From the NCBI RefSeq assembly GCF_003576645.1, contig NC_044920.1:4849423-4913422 (forward strand): a stretch of DNA of 64,000 nucleotides, in the 5' to 3' direction. Position 1 is the first letter of the stretch; the number at the start of each line of letters is the position of its first letter. This DNA comes from Ipomoea triloba. Taxonomy: Eukaryota > Streptophyta > Magnoliopsida > Solanales > Convolvulaceae. Made by a program: the position numbers and the translations under genes. Shown here one piece after another: positions 21,135 through 32,169 of the stretch. Under the pieces are notes generated by a model. That model was not told where the DNA came from, ran no database searches, and saw only the letters and a program-made list of their open reading frames with translations.

Positions 21135-21685
21135 GAGAAAATATCATTTTTAGTCCCCCAACTATAATATATGTATCAATTTTGGTCCTTGACTATTAAA
21201 AATTTCAAACTAGGTGCATGACTATTCAATTTGTATCACATTTGGTCCTTGACTATTAACATTTTCAAATTAGGTGCATGACTATTCATTTTGTATCACA
21301 TTTGGTCCTGCTGTTAAATTTTTCCGGCCAAATTTCCGGCGAAGTCACTTGTGACCGACTAATTTATTTAATTTTTATTTTATAAATTATTTTAATACTC
21401 TGTAACTTTTAAATAAAAAAACTTAAAAATAAAAAAAAAAAAAAAAAAATAGAAAACGCGCGGTCACCCCCGATGACTTCTCCAGAAATTTGGCCGGAAA
21501 ATTTAATGGCAGAACCAAATGTGATACAAAATGAATAGTCATGCACCTAATTTGAAAATGTTAATAGTCAAGGACCAAAAGTGATACAAATTGAATAGTC
21601 ATGGACTTAATTTGAAATTTTTAATAGTCAAGGACCAAAATTGATACATGTATTATAGTTGAGGGACTAAAAATGATATTTTCTC
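21135..21685. mobile_element. Mutator-like foldback MITE, 551 bp
   Basis: Arms of about 200 bp are inverted copies: the left starts GAGAAAATATCATTTTTAGT and the right ends ACTAAAAATGATATTTTCTC. Each arm contains two sub-repeats of the TTTGGTCCTTGACTATTA..GTGCATGACTATTCA type. A 10-bp near-perfect target duplication flanks it (ACATATTATA 21125-21134, ACATATTACA 21686-21695), as for Mutator-like elements. The centre is an A-rich run. It has no coding capacity. Confidence 0.88.
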
Positions 21686-21718
21686 ACATATTACATGACA
21701 AAAGACTAATAAATTAAT

Positions 21719-21863
21719 CTAATGGGGTAACTCAAGTGATAAGTGAGCTTAATTTTGGAAGAATTCGAGTCCGATTCCTACAATCGGCGATTTCTCTTAA
21801 ACGGACCCAAATCATTACACAGACCGAGAAAGACTCGGTGAATTTACCAAAAAAAAAAAAAAA
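21719..21863 (+). mobile_element. SINE, tRNA-like promoter, family A
   Basis: A short element has box A-like (TAACTCAAGTGATAAGTGAG) and box B-like (GAATTCGAGTCC) pol III motifs about 40 bp apart and ends in poly(A). It is flanked by a long imperfect duplication, AAAAGACTAATAAATT on the left (21700-21715) and AAAAGACTAATGAATT on the right (21860-21875). Its tail differs from the other SINEs here. Confidence 0.8.
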
Positions 21864-21907
21864 GACTAATGAATTTGATAAAACCATACAATTAAAGTAA
21901 ATTACAT

Positions 21908-22083
21908 GTTGTCAAAGGCCTTGTGGTCAAGCGGCATAAAGTGATTCTCCCAAGTGGGAGGTCATGGGTTCGAGCCTCAGTGAGGGCTTCAGTAGGTTGA
22001 GAAAGTATTGACTTTGTTGGGCGAGAAAGTATATGGACAGATACTACATGTAACAGGGTCAATAATATTAAAAAAAAAAAAAA
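21908..22083 (+). mobile_element. SINE, tRNA-like promoter, family B
   Basis: Box A (TGTGGTCAAGCGGCA) and box B (GGGTTCGAGCCTC) are followed by a unique body, the tail TGTAACAGGGTCAATAATA and poly(A). The duplications are AAAGTAAATTACAT (21894-21907) and AAAGTAAAATTATAT after the A-tract. It lies 45 bp from the previous SINE. Confidence 0.85.
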
Positions 22084-22363
22084 GTAAAATTATATATCAA
22101 TAACTAAATTTTAAAAATTATTAAACCTGAGAACTAAACTTGATATTAACCCTTGGGTTAATTATTGGGGAAAACAATGTGTTCGATCACAATATTGCCA
22201 AAATCATAGCCGCGATTATGGGATATCACGTGGGTGTTTTCTTGTCTATATTCCAACGTTACCATTACGTTAATTATCAATAATGTAACTGCAGTACTAG
22301 AACAGGTTATATCATTGTGAATTTGTGAGTTCAATTTATTATGTTGAATTATCATTGTGGTTT

Positions 22364-22488
22364 TGTTTTTTCCTATTGGAGGACAAAGAGTCAGTATCGC
22401 CTATATACCTATTGGAGCACATATCGCCGCTCGAACTCATGACCTCCCATATGCCACTATTCTGCCATCTGAGCACAAGGTGCTTGGC
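22364..22488 (-). mobile_element. SINE, family B-related, minus strand
   Basis: On the minus strand the element begins GCCAAGCACCTTGTGCTCAG (box A), has GAGGTCATGAGTTCGAGC (box B, shared with the 21908 SINE) and ends in a short A-tract. The target duplication is ATCATTGTGGTTT at 22351-22363 and 22489-22501. Confidence 0.85.
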
Positions 22489-22599
22489 ATCATTGTGGTT
22501 TAATTTGTGCGATTTATCTTTGGTGTGATTTTTAACCTATTATATAGAAGTAGGATTTACTCAGTATATACATATTCTTATACGGTAATTGCAATTTTT

Positions 22600-23155
22600 T
22601 CTTGTTATCAAACAAAAAATATATACTTATAGAATTATTTCACAACTATTCATATATCCACATTTACCCCTTAACTATTTTAAAAGTGGTCATCATTTTC
22701 CCCCCTCTCTAATCTCTCTGTTAAATGGGAGTTTAGACAGTTAAAAATTAGGGCAAAATATATTTTTTATTTATTTACATTTTTCAAAAAAAAATATTAC
22801 TTATATGTAGGGATCATAAAAAAAATGCGAAAAAGAACAAACACCATTTGTAAATATTATAATTATAATTTTAAACTAATGCTAGCTAAGACTTAAAAAC
22901 AAATAATTCATTATTACTAAATTTTTCTTTTAAGTCTTAATTTTGTTAATATCATTAGATTAAAATTATAATTATATTATATGCAAATGGTGTATGTTCT
23001 TTTTTGCATTTATTTTTAATGATATGAAAACTGTTAATAGAGATGGAAAAAATGACTACTTTTAAAATAATTGAGGAAAAATGTGAATACATGAATAGTT
23101 CATGGAAAAAAAAGTGACATATGCATATAATTCGTGGAAAAATGTGTCGTTTTCC
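22600..23155. mobile_element. Foldback MITE, about 0.55 kb
   Basis: Long imperfect inverted arms: left AACTATTCATATATCCACAT then TTTTAAAAGTGGTCATCATT, and right, inverted, AACTATTCATGTATTCACAT then TTTTAAAAGTAGTCATTTTT. An inner pair (ACACCATTTG..TATAATTATA) extends the hairpin, leaving a small loop near 22900. Exact ends and TSD were not resolved. Confidence 0.75.
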
Positions 23156-23214
23156 CTATTTTAAACAAAATAAATAATGTTTACCACCTTAAGCAACCCG
23201 TCATCATATATTAA

Positions 23215-23576
23215 GGCTCTGTTTGGTAGAGTTTATTTTAGATCTTATAACTCATTTTAAGCTATAAATAAAGTAATAAAGCCCTTTGGTAAAACATGGG
23301 AGCTTAAAATAAGCTCATGGCTTTTTAACTTTTTTTTTTCTTACTTTTTTATCTTTATTAATTTACAAAAATGACACAATCTACTATTCATTAATCAAAA
23401 TCATAATATCTTAGTTTCTTCTTTTATGTCTTTTTACACTTATCAGCTAATTCAACAATTAATTTTATCACACTTTAATTTCAAGTAATTAGCTTATTAG
23501 CTAAGCTACTTGTCTACTTAACTTTTAACCTTCAAACTTTCAGGTAATTTTTCAGTTAAACGTGTCAAACAGAGCC
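23215..23576. mobile_element. Tourist-like (PIF) MITE, TSD TAA
   Basis: Starts GGCTCTGTTTGG and ends CAAACAGAGCC, flanked by TAA at 23212-23214 and 23577-23579. Length is 362 bp. The start wording GGCTCTGTTTG and 3-bp TSD fit PIF/Harbinger-derived MITEs. Confidence 0.85.
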
Positions 23577-23996
23577 TAAGAGTTGATAACGTACGTATAA
23601 CACGTCTACCGCTCAATGTGGAGGCAGCCAAAACTTTAAAAAAATGTTGCATTGTGCTTACTTTGATGAAATATTGACTAGGTAACACTTTGATATATAG
23701 GAGGATAAGTGTAATCATTGTTGGGATGAAAAACTAATGAGGAAATTGACGTTCCATGTTTGCCTAAGCATTGCGTGCATGTTACCTGTCATCTCTACGC
23801 AAAACTCTCATCTACAACCACACAAGGTTTAATGTTACCTGTCAGCTCAACACACAATTTGTCATAATTATCTCATTAATAACCACACACAAGGCTTAAT
23901 ATCCTCATATAGCGATGTTACATGAAATAAATATAAGTTTGATATGATTTGTTTTAAATTTGTTCATATATCATTGTGATGAACTTAATTATTCTT

Positions 23997-24121
23997 TTTT
24001 TTTAGTACTATTGATTGTGTTACAATGTAGTATTGCTTCACTGAGGCTCGAATCTACTTCCATCATCCATGTAGAGTGTTAACCAGGACACCGGGTGCCA
24101 CTAGACCACAAGGTCTTTGGC
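23997..24121 (-). mobile_element. SINE, family B, minus strand
   Basis: On the minus strand: GTTGCCAAAGACCTTGTGGT (box A region), GATTCGAGCCTCAGTG (box B), the tail TTGTAACACAATCAATAGTA, then A-tract. A perfect 15-bp duplication AACTTAATTATTCTT flanks it (23982-23996, 24122-24136), indicating a fairly young insertion. Confidence 0.92.
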
Positions 24122-24136
24122 AACTTAATTATTCTT

Positions 24137-25300
24137 AATAGTTCAACTTGGAAAGACTAGAATGCCTAATAATTGTCATTTTATTATTTATCTAATTTTG
24201 ATAAATGACCTGAGAGTTATTTTACGCGCACTTATTCTTGACATGACAAGACGAAATTGACGATATTAATTTTAGTAGCTGGTTGCAATTTTTAATTATA
24301 TTTGTTGTTATTGGACATGCATAGAGAATAGTAACTCTCCATCATATCTTGACATGATAGAAAGAGATTGATTGCATCACCCTTTATAACCTCAATTCAA
24401 CTTTCCATTACCCAAAAGAAACCCTCAAATTTCCATTAGTTTGACGTTAAGCTACAATTGGATCAAATTATATAGGAGATCTAACGAATATTGGTGAACT
24501 TGACACGAGCAGAAATGATATGAAAATCAGGATTCATTTGTTTAGCATATAATATATATAAATATAAATGTGCAATCCAACTATTAGCTTATTAGATTTT
24601 TAGTTAAGATGGAAAACATGTTTCAATTAGTATCAAAGTCATATCAAAGGTCATGGGTTAGATTAGAAAAGACTAACATCTTCTCTTCTACATGTACTCC
24701 ATAGGTTTATTCCAATATAATACCAAACCACGTAAAAAATTAATTATGACTATGAGCCTCATATTATTTATATATATGTTACATACCCGTTATTAAAATA
24801 TTTTCAAGCCATAACCTTGTGCATGTACGTGATTGAATTTGATAACAAATTGAAAAATGTGTTTTATCTCAATTAAAATGTCAAATTAATGATTGAATTA
24901 CGCATTTATATTTATATAATATATGTTAGACAATAAAAAGGTACCCAATCAAGCTCTCGCAAATAAAAGACCTATCTTGCCAAGTGAAGCATCTCGGATC
25001 TAGCTAAAATCTACTGCTACCAAATTTGTGTTGTTAAATAATAACCCTTTCTAGTAGTGTGTAAAGACACATCACATAGATCCCAAAATATAATGATCTC
25101 TCCAACCTGTTATAAGGCCATATATACGCGTCCCGGATTTACTTCCTCCGCATTTTTACTTTATACTAAGTTGATCGAATTCAGTTTGCCTTATTAATTC
25201 TAAGCTTATAAGACCTTGGCCTTATCTTTAGAGCTACTACAGAAGTAAATCGTGAGTCGTGTAATCAGCCTATTAGTCATACCCTAGTCTTCATGCCCGC
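24137..25300. other. AT-rich intergenic
   Basis: No supported gene or element is seen. Low-complexity AT-rich sequence continues to the hAT-like MITE. Confidence 0.5.
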
Positions 25301-25436
25301 TAGGGTGGGCATTTTGGTTTGGATTATTTCAACCGAGGATTATTAAAAGTCGATTGGTTTATATTTTATAAATTGAATGATTTTGGTTCAGTTCAGTTAA
25401 AAATCGAACCGAATAAAAAAAAATCGAATGATTTTT

Positions 25437-25504
<68 letters not shown>

Positions 25505-25921
25505 TAATTATATATTTTATTTATAGCGAAATGCTTTTATAGTTACAAATTTACCCAAATGTATATACTAAATCCCTACAAAATTTCACAATTGTTCTTT
25601 GTTCTCATTTTTTCTTTTTTCTTTTTTTGCGAGTTTGTGATGTCGTTGTCCGATGGCAGACTCAAGTGGAGAAGTCGGTTTGATTTGGACTTAATTTAGA
25701 TTGAGAAATTTGAAATTAAATATGCATTGTGGACTACTTGTTTAGATTTTCAACTTTAAATTATTAGTGAAAAATAAATAAATAATTATGTGCACAAGAG
25801 AACTAGCTAGGGATCGGAATGTTTGAGTTCTCAATTGAATCGAAATCAAACCGAACAAAAATTTGAAACCAAACCCAAAAAAAAAAAAAAACCAAATCGA
25901 AAACTGAAATGCTCACCCGTA
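25301..25921. mobile_element. hAT-like MITE containing a TA microsatellite
   Basis: Left end TAGGGTGGGCATTTTGGTTT and right end (inverted) TACGGGTGAGCATTTCAGTT form a terminal inverted repeat, and both arms carry motifs matching 'cgaaccgaa..aaatcgaa'. Flanks ATGCCCGC and ATGCGAAC only partly match, so an 8-bp TSD is uncertain. Confidence 0.6.
25439..25501. repeat. (TA)n microsatellite
   Basis: About 30 TA dinucleotides. The ORF reading alternating Tyr-Ile across it is spurious. Confidence 0.97.
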
Positions 25922-26128
25922 ATGCGAACACAATGATTCAATACACACCTACCTTCATTCTAGACACTTTTCTCATTAATGTTTTCAGTAAGATTTCAAA
26001 GTCACGGCTATAAACCACTACCTAACTCTTGGGCACTTTCTCCACATTTTTTTAGGACAGAAGAGGTGAGACATATTACCCAAAAAAGAAATGATATGAT
26101 TTCTCTACCCCACACCACCTCTTTCCCC

Positions 26129-26140
26129 CCTATAAATTAC
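26129..26140 (+). promoter_or_regulatory. TATA box of the small gene
   Basis: CCCCCTATAAATTA lies about 105 bp upstream of ATG 26242, leaving a plausible 70-80-nt leader. It is the only well-formed TATA upstream of this ORF. Confidence 0.45.
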
Positions 26141-26241
26141 ATTAAGGTGCGCCGCAGTGCTTATTCCATTGACCAAATTAAAATTCAAGAACTGTACAAG
26201 TTTGAGAGATAGATAGATAGGTGAGATTATAGAGAAGAAGG

Positions 26242-26514
26242 ATGGGTTCTAGATCTGGAGATTCCTATAGCCTCAAAGAGCTTCTGCAAGTCCTATCTTT
26301 CCAAGAAACACAAACTAGGTTGTCCCTTCAGCACCAATCTCCAGCGCCGCCTAATCAGCACCCTTTGGTCACTGACATGTTTGGCGAGCTTTACTTCAGA
26401 GAGATCATCACTCCTGCCACGTCACCATCTTCTTCAACCTCGCACCATCATCACCCCTTCCCTTCTGTGCTAATCAACACTTGCCCCATTAACGACACTA
26501 TTCAAAAAGATTAA
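26242..26514 (+). CDS. Small single-exon protein, 90 aa, unrecognised
   Basis: ATG in good context (AAGGATGGG), 90 codons, no intron. The N-terminus GSRSGDSYSLKELLQVLSFQE looks like a short amphipathic helix. The middle is DMFGELYFREIITPA. The rest is rich in Ser, Pro and His. Base composition is clearly more GC-rich than the flanks and a TATA box lies upstream, which favours a real host gene or its 5' exon. I do not recognise a family. It could also be a truncated gene or a short regulatory peptide. Confidence 0.4.
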   Translation: MGSRSGDSYSLKELLQVLSFQETQTRLSLQHQSPAPPNQHPLVTDMFGELYFREIITPATSPSSSTSHHHHPFPSVLINTCPINDTIQKD

Positions 26515-26639
26515 CCACAAATATTGGTGGCATTTCAGGGTGGAATTGAAGTGAATTTGAGGTTGTTGAGATCTGTCTGTTGGGAATTATCTTCTCTTTG
26601 TACATAAATTGAAGAGATGTAGTATGTGTGATGAAAAAG

Positions 26640-27554
26640 CATGTATTTCTGTTTTTATTATTTTTATTGTGGGTATTTTCAAGTTCTGCTCTCTGTGGGA
26701 GTGATCTATTGGTCTTTTTGGTTTAAGCCAATCACAACATAAGCTGCTTTACTTCTTTGTAATTGTCTTTTGTTTATTAGGGTTATATGGTGAGATTTAC
26801 TTAGTACACTGTCTCAAATAGTAGTGGTAGGTATGGAGATTCCAGAAATATGGTTGAGATAGGGAAACCTTAAAAGGGTTTTGGTTATATTCCAGATTGT
26901 GTGATCTTTGTCTGCAAAAACCTACTTCTGGTCCATGTGTTTTTTTGTGATGCTTTGCAACTCAAAAAAGCTATGGGTATATTCTAGTCTAGTTGAATAC
27001 AACATAACACCTTTAGTCCATCTTACTATGATTCATTTAGTTCTTGATTTTGCTATATATTACACAAAATTAAAGTACGTGATTCAATTTTAATTTGTTG
27101 CATCTTCAATAATAGTTTAAGAGTTTTTGTTGAGATTTGTCATCGGATAGCAGATCAGAAGTTAAGAATGCTCAATGTTACATGGTGAATTCCTTTTTAA
27201 ACTTGTGATAGGATCAGTTCATGAAATAGAGAATTTTAGGCAAAATATCCTATGAGCCTGTCTCAGGGTTCCTTATTCGTGCGACACATGGGTGGAGTTT
27301 TCCTCATTAGTAATTTTTTAACCCTAATATTAAATTTTGAATTAAAAATATTACAAAAGTATTACATTTTTTTTATATTATATATAAATAACAATCAATC
27401 AACTTATACATGATTAGTATTATGATTTTTCTTATAAGTAACTATTCAAGTCCTAAATATTGCACTTTGATTTAAAAGTATTACATTTTTCCCTCAAAAG
27501 TATTACTTGTTCTCTTATAAGTAACAAATAATTTATTCGTGATTAGTATTACGG
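26640..27554. other. Intergenic, no gene seen
   Basis: AT-rich sequence downstream of the small gene. Several lines around 27350-27540 repeat the word AGTATTAC, but no clear unit emerges. Confidence 0.45.
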
Positions 27555-27875
27555 AAGATTTCACTTTTTGTCCCTAAGTTATAGCAGGGCAATTGTAGGA
27601 TTCGTTCCTACTTGTTGGTCATGCTCACTTTTGGTTCCTAAGCTATAACTAACGTTTCAAACTTCATCATTTTTTTTAATAGGTCGTGCTTACTTATGCC
27701 CCTAATATAAGCTATAACTGACGTTGCAAATTTCATCTCTAATGTTTTGTTCGAAAAATGACGAAATTTGCAATGTCAATTATAGTTTAGGTGTGAAAAG
27801 TGGGCACTATCAACAAGTTAAGATGAATGCTACAATTATAGTATAACTTAGTGACGAAAAGTAGTATTATTTTCA
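27555..27875. mobile_element. Foldback MITE, Mutator-like
   Basis: Left arm CACTTTTTGTCCCTAAGTTA and the inverted right arm ACTTTTCGTCACTAAGTTAT are followed by matching AATTGTAG(G/C)ATTC, ACTTGTTG and TATAACT(A)ACGTT-type words toward a loop near 27745. It is non-coding and ends are approximate. Confidence 0.7.
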
Positions 27876-27934
27876 TTTAGTATTACATTTTCTATCTAGC
27901 ATAAGTATTACATTTCCATCTTGACTCGAGTTAT

Positions 27935-28166
27935 CTTACAAATAAGAATTCAAGACACAACCTCACCCATAATTTTATTGTCACAACAGAAAGGGAAGGT
28001 TATGATGAAATAAATTTAATAGCATGCATTCTAAACAATTCCCTCATGATCTTACGAATAAGAATTCAAGAGAAAACCTCACCCATAATTTTATTGTCAC
28101 AACAGAAAGTGAAGATTATGATGAAATAAATTTAATAGCATGCATTCTTGACAATTCCTCGCGATC
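27935..28166. repeat. 116-bp tandem repeat, two copies
   Basis: CTTACAAATAAGAATTCAAG starts one copy at 27935 and CTTACGAATAAGAATTCAAG the next at 28051. Both contain CACCCATAATTTTATTGTCA and end near GACAATTCC. They are a few per cent diverged. Confidence 0.9.
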
Positions 28167-28304
28167 TATCCCGTAGCACAAGATCTTCCTAGTACGATTT
28201 ATCTTTCTTATACGGTTTGCGAGCTATTATATAGAAGTAGAGTTTATTCAATATGCACTTTTAAGTAGTAACGGTGAGTTTCTTCCCTCACCTAAAAAAG
28301 GAAA

Positions 28305-28545
28305 ACATCATATCATTTCCTTGTTTTAAATTGCATAAAGTACTTTATGATCTTAAACAAGCTTCTCATGATTATTAATTGGTACTATTTATTAGTTCTT
28401 TTCTAGAGTCTGATGGGGTTCATAGCAATAGGACTGCTTATTATATTTCCTATTTATGTACTCTATCTCATGATGGTTAGTCTCTCATCATTCCATTACT
28501 TTATGTTAATGACATTATCTTAATTAGATCTCATTTCTTAATTAT
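28305..28545 (+). pseudogene. Ty1-copia RT remnant
   Basis: Reads FKLHKVLYDLKQASHDY (the KLKKSLYGLKQASRQWY block), SSFLESDGVHSNRTAYY and LLYVNDIILI (the LLYVDDIIL catalytic block with the first Asp changed to Asn). There are stops between blocks, and no LTRs nearby belong to it. Confidence 0.7.
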
Positions 28546-29023
28546 TTATTTTTGTTATATTCAAATCTGAATTTACAATTATAAATGACTTAACACAATT
28601 TTTGGTTTCTTACATTCTCCTTGAGTTCTTTTATTTTCTTTCTTGGGCAGGGAAAATTTCACACAATTTATGATTTTTTTTTTCTAATTTTTAAAATCTT
28701 GTCAAAATTTTGACAATCATTTGACAACTTAATTGTCTAATTGTTTTTAACAATCTATTTTGATTGTTAGTAATACATGCAAGCATTTTTTCATATCCCT
28801 AAAAGGGTAAGAAATTAGTGGAAAATATAATTTTCGACCATCGATTTTTTGAGTGATAAAAATCTCGAATTTTCTAACTTTGTTACCTTGACTAACAACT
28901 ACAAGAGTAGAATCTTCTAACTTTGTTAGTAGAAATGAGTACTGTGTCAAAAATAAAAGTCCACTTTTCTAAATCATTTGCACTAAAATCTTGATAAGTG
29001 TCGTAACATAAACATTATTTGTA

Positions 29024-29279
29024 CTCCCTTTGTCTTATTTTACATGTTTTATTTACTATTTATTAGCCAAATCAACTCTTTTTTCTTTGCTTATTTTCTT
29101 TAGTATTTTTTAATGATTTTTATATTTGATTTTTGTGTTTAATAGTAAATTTAATGTAGTTTCTAAATATGTAAAGTTTATATACTAATACTAAATTTAA
29201 TATTATAAAAATTGAATTAAAAATAATTTCATTCAAGTCTCGTTAACTGAACCAGAAATATAAAATGAGACGAAGGAAG
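29024..29279. mobile_element. Stowaway-like MITE, TSD TA
   Basis: Starts CTCCCTTTGTCTTATTTTAC and ends (inverted) CTTCCTTCGTCTCATTTTAT, flanked by TA at 29022-29023 and 29280-29281. Length is 256 bp, as expected for mariner-derived MITEs. The interior matches 63708-63992 in inverted orientation. Confidence 0.82.
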
Positions 29280-29582
29280 TATTAATTAATTGGAAGTATT
29301 AATTAATTACATGTAAAGTTACCTAAATGTAAAATCACATGAATTTGATACGAAGAAAAAAAAACTTGAGAAATATAGCATTGTCCCTTATGATAATAAA
29401 TGATGAAGATGTGTAAAAGTATATATGTCACAATCTTATTGGTTAATTGGTAGGCGGTCCATGCGCGGGTTACTTAAGCATGTGGGTTTGTATTGCTTTA
29501 GAGGCAACTTACATGCGCGTATTGGGCCTGCAAGGCAGGGTAGGCGGTCCATGCACACGTCATACATACACAATCATGGTTA

Positions 29583-29780
29583 GTACATATTATTATCCCG
29601 CTTCTCGGCGGTCGACATATTATTATCCCGCTTCTCAGCGGTAACATATTATTATCCCACTTCTCAGTGGTAACATATTATTGTTCCGCTTCTCAGCGGT
29701 CGACATATTATTATCCAGTTTCTCAGCTGTCAACATGTTATTATCTTGATTCCAAGCGGGTGACATATCATGTTTCTTAG
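29583..29780 (+). repeat. Hairpin-forming tandem repeats, about 34 bp
   Basis: About six units of the form ACATATTATTATCCCGCTTC TCAGCGGT. Each contains a short stem CCGC/GCGG around a 6-nt loop. One unit has CCAC/GTGG and another a stem using A-T and G-T pairs, so stem changes are compensated. The same repeat, inverted, is at 37262-37470. Confidence 0.85.
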
Positions 29781-30832
29781 CGCGAAGCGCCCCTCGGGGT
29801 GAGGCATCTCTATGAGCTCATGCGAAGGGAAGGCAGAAAATATCCATTTCTCTTTTTTGCAAGGTACGTGTGAGAGCTAAGTCATCCTAACAAACCGCCG
29901 ACAGGGTAGGCGACCCGCATATTGGTGTAGCTGCAAAGATCTTGACGATATGGAAACATTCCCTTTCTAAAAAAAGGTTGTACAGGTACATGGGCAGTTG
30001 GGTGTAGAGGCAGATACAGCTGAGGAAAAACACATCAAGGAAGCCAAAACGTCAAAAAATGCAGGGAATGGTAGAAAACACAACCATCACTAAGCCTGGT
30101 AGAAAAGGAGATGTAGAAGTAGCTGTTGAGCTTTAGACACCGGATCTTGAAGGTGAAGTAAAATCAATTGTTCTTGATGGATCCACATTTCCGACAACAC
30201 TTTAGCGTGTTATCTACTTAGAGGGAAGCGTAACCGAAGATGTTACCCTAACACGAGCACTCTCAAGACTCCTAAGAAAATCATCTATAGGTGAAGTGGT
30301 AGGAGCAAGCAGAGGAGTGAGGGTGGCAAAGAGTGAGATGCTCTAAAGGCTGCCTTGCACTCCCGAATCCGAGCATGCCCCTCGTGTGTCTCGCGAAACC
30401 AGACTTCTGCCACAATTGCTCTACCACCAAAAGTCAGGGCCCACTATTACTCACATTGAACATATGTAACAAAAGTGGCAATTAAGGGGTCACCTCGACC
30501 TCTTGACACCTGGTGATGAAACAAACAATGAATCGATGGTCGATTGGGTATAAGTTAACAGGGATAGCGTGGTGATTGGTGATGAGGAATTCAGACACTA
30601 AGAGAAGGGGGCTAGTTGGAGACCATAAGGCATGTGGTGTGCAGTAGTGACACGTGGTAATGGCGTGACGTGTGATAATGGAAGTGATGGCATTTGGCGA
30701 CGGAATACCATGTGGTGGGGTGCGACGTGTGTTTGGAGAATTTGGGAACTAGGATTTGAGTTTGGAAAGGGGATGGAAACCTGGAGGAGGAGGTGGTGTT
30801 TAGTTCTACTTCATTCAATCATTTAGATGTTT
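29781..30832 (+). other. Decayed internal region of the LTR element
   Basis: Contains a stretch GTGTGAGAGCTAAGTCATCC (29868-29890) matching TGCGAGAGCTGAGTCATCTT on the minus strand at about 37105, and short gag-like scraps. No long ORF. The rest is unrecognised. Confidence 0.45.
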
Positions 30833-30851
30833 AAAGAAAGTGGGGGACTTG
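30833..30851 (+). other. Polypurine tract of the LTR element
   Basis: AAAGAAAGTGGGGGACTTG lies directly before the LTR start TGATGGGG. The inverted copy has AAGAAAGTGGAGGACTTA at the same place. Confidence 0.8.
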
Positions 30852-32075
30852 TGATGGGGATATGGGTACCCGGGGGCCCATTTCATTTGGAAAGTCTTGG
30901 CCCCAAGCGAGGTGTCCATTTGTATTGCTAATATTAGGATATGAAAATAAGGGAGCATGGAGCAAAATATTAAAAGATAGGGGTGTTGCCAGCAAAGTCA
31001 AAGGAGGAGGGAGGACGCGTAAAAGATGGTGGGCTGACTTGGGGTGTCGCTGAATGACCGGAGTAGGTCGTTAGTGGAGGTGATGGTCCCCACCGGAGGG
31101 AGTGTATCCAGCACGGTGCGTCCCCGTGCACCCTACCTGCACCCCATCTCTAGGGTACTACGGGGCGGTGGTGCAGGGGGTGTCGCTGACCGCCTGGGTG
31201 GCCACGTCAGTTAGGGCGCTGACCCCGAGCGACTGAGGTGTGCCTCGCGCCCCTAGTATGGCGTCCAGCATGCCACCCGCGCCCCATTTTCTTGAGGTGG
31301 TGGGCTTTGGTGCATTGTTGTGTGTAGAGTGGTGCGGTATAGCATGACATTAGGGGGGTTGGTAATTGAACCTGCCGGCTAGCGTATGGCTAGCAAGATT
31401 AGCCCATCGAACTCCCCATGAAGTGGCATGGCTAGCAGAGTCCAAGCATCCACTGAAATACAAATTTCACCCCCACTACCAGGGGTGGTAGTTTGGGTTG
31501 GTGCAGGTTCGAGATCATGGCATGGAGGTATGGAAGGGGTAGTGATTGGACCCTATTGGATGGCACATGACCAACAAGGTGGGCTCACTGGACTCTCCGT
31601 GGCATGGTGTGGCTACCGGGGACCATGCACCCCAGCGCACTATTGGTGCCCCCACCGTGGGGGTTGGTAGTAGGGGTAAAGAGGAGTGGTAGAGAAGGTG
31701 GTGAGAAGCTGAAGATGTGGGTAAAGACACTAGGGCATGTAGGGACACGTGGAGGATAGATAAGAAAGGTCATCTGATGTCGTACACTTGTCAACAATCC
31801 ATAAGAGCCTCTACACTATATAAGGCACCATTCCCTCCCTTTAAGACATCATCTCGGGAATCACTTAACTCCAATGGTCCAGTGGCATGGGTTCCAAACC
31901 TTCAACTCATATACTAGGGTTCAATTCTTAGTAGCTGTGGTATTATTCTTAGTCCATTCCCTAGCGATAGCTTGTATTATTTATGTAGTCTTTGGGCCGC
32001 CGTTTTGGGCAAATATCTCAGGCTTTGTATCTCTATACTCGGTTTATGGTGGACCCGGTCCCAATAAAGCCATCA
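30852..32075 (+). repeat. 3' LTR of the TGATGGGG..CCATCA family
   Basis: Begins TGATGGGGATATGGG and ends CCCAATAAAGCCATCA. A TATA box (ACTATATAAGGCACC, about 31812-31826) precedes a region matching the inverted 5' LTR at 39410-40092 (both contain GGTTTATGGTGGA, TTTGGGCC, TGTCAACAAT). At 1224 bp it is nearly twice as long as that LTR; the extra lies around 30920-31760, a GC-rich stretch with diverged internal duplications (CCACTACCAGGGGTGG-like words). Confidence 0.8.
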
Positions 32076-32169
32076 AGTTCTATAGATTTTGATGAGTCAA
32101 AATGTAATTTTAGACCCCTATTTTTTTGATTATTTTATTTTATAATGGTCAAGAAAATTAGTCCAAGGA

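Larger units (their letters stand above)
29440..32075 (+). mobile_element. Non-autonomous LTR element, 5'-truncated
   Basis: Internal sequence (hairpin repeats 29583-29780, then decayed non-assignable sequence) runs into a polypurine tract at 30833-30851 and an LTR 30852-32075. The same parts occur inverted at 36750-40092, so both belong to one family. No pol is present. The 5' LTR and primer site are missing. Confidence 0.75.

Noticed and set aside
25319..25507. ORF ending in alternating Tyr-Ile
   Set aside because: TA dinucleotide microsatellite within a MITE.
29583..29780. CRISPR-like array
   Set aside because: Repeats are imperfect, lack unique spacers of constant length and lie inside a plant LTR element.
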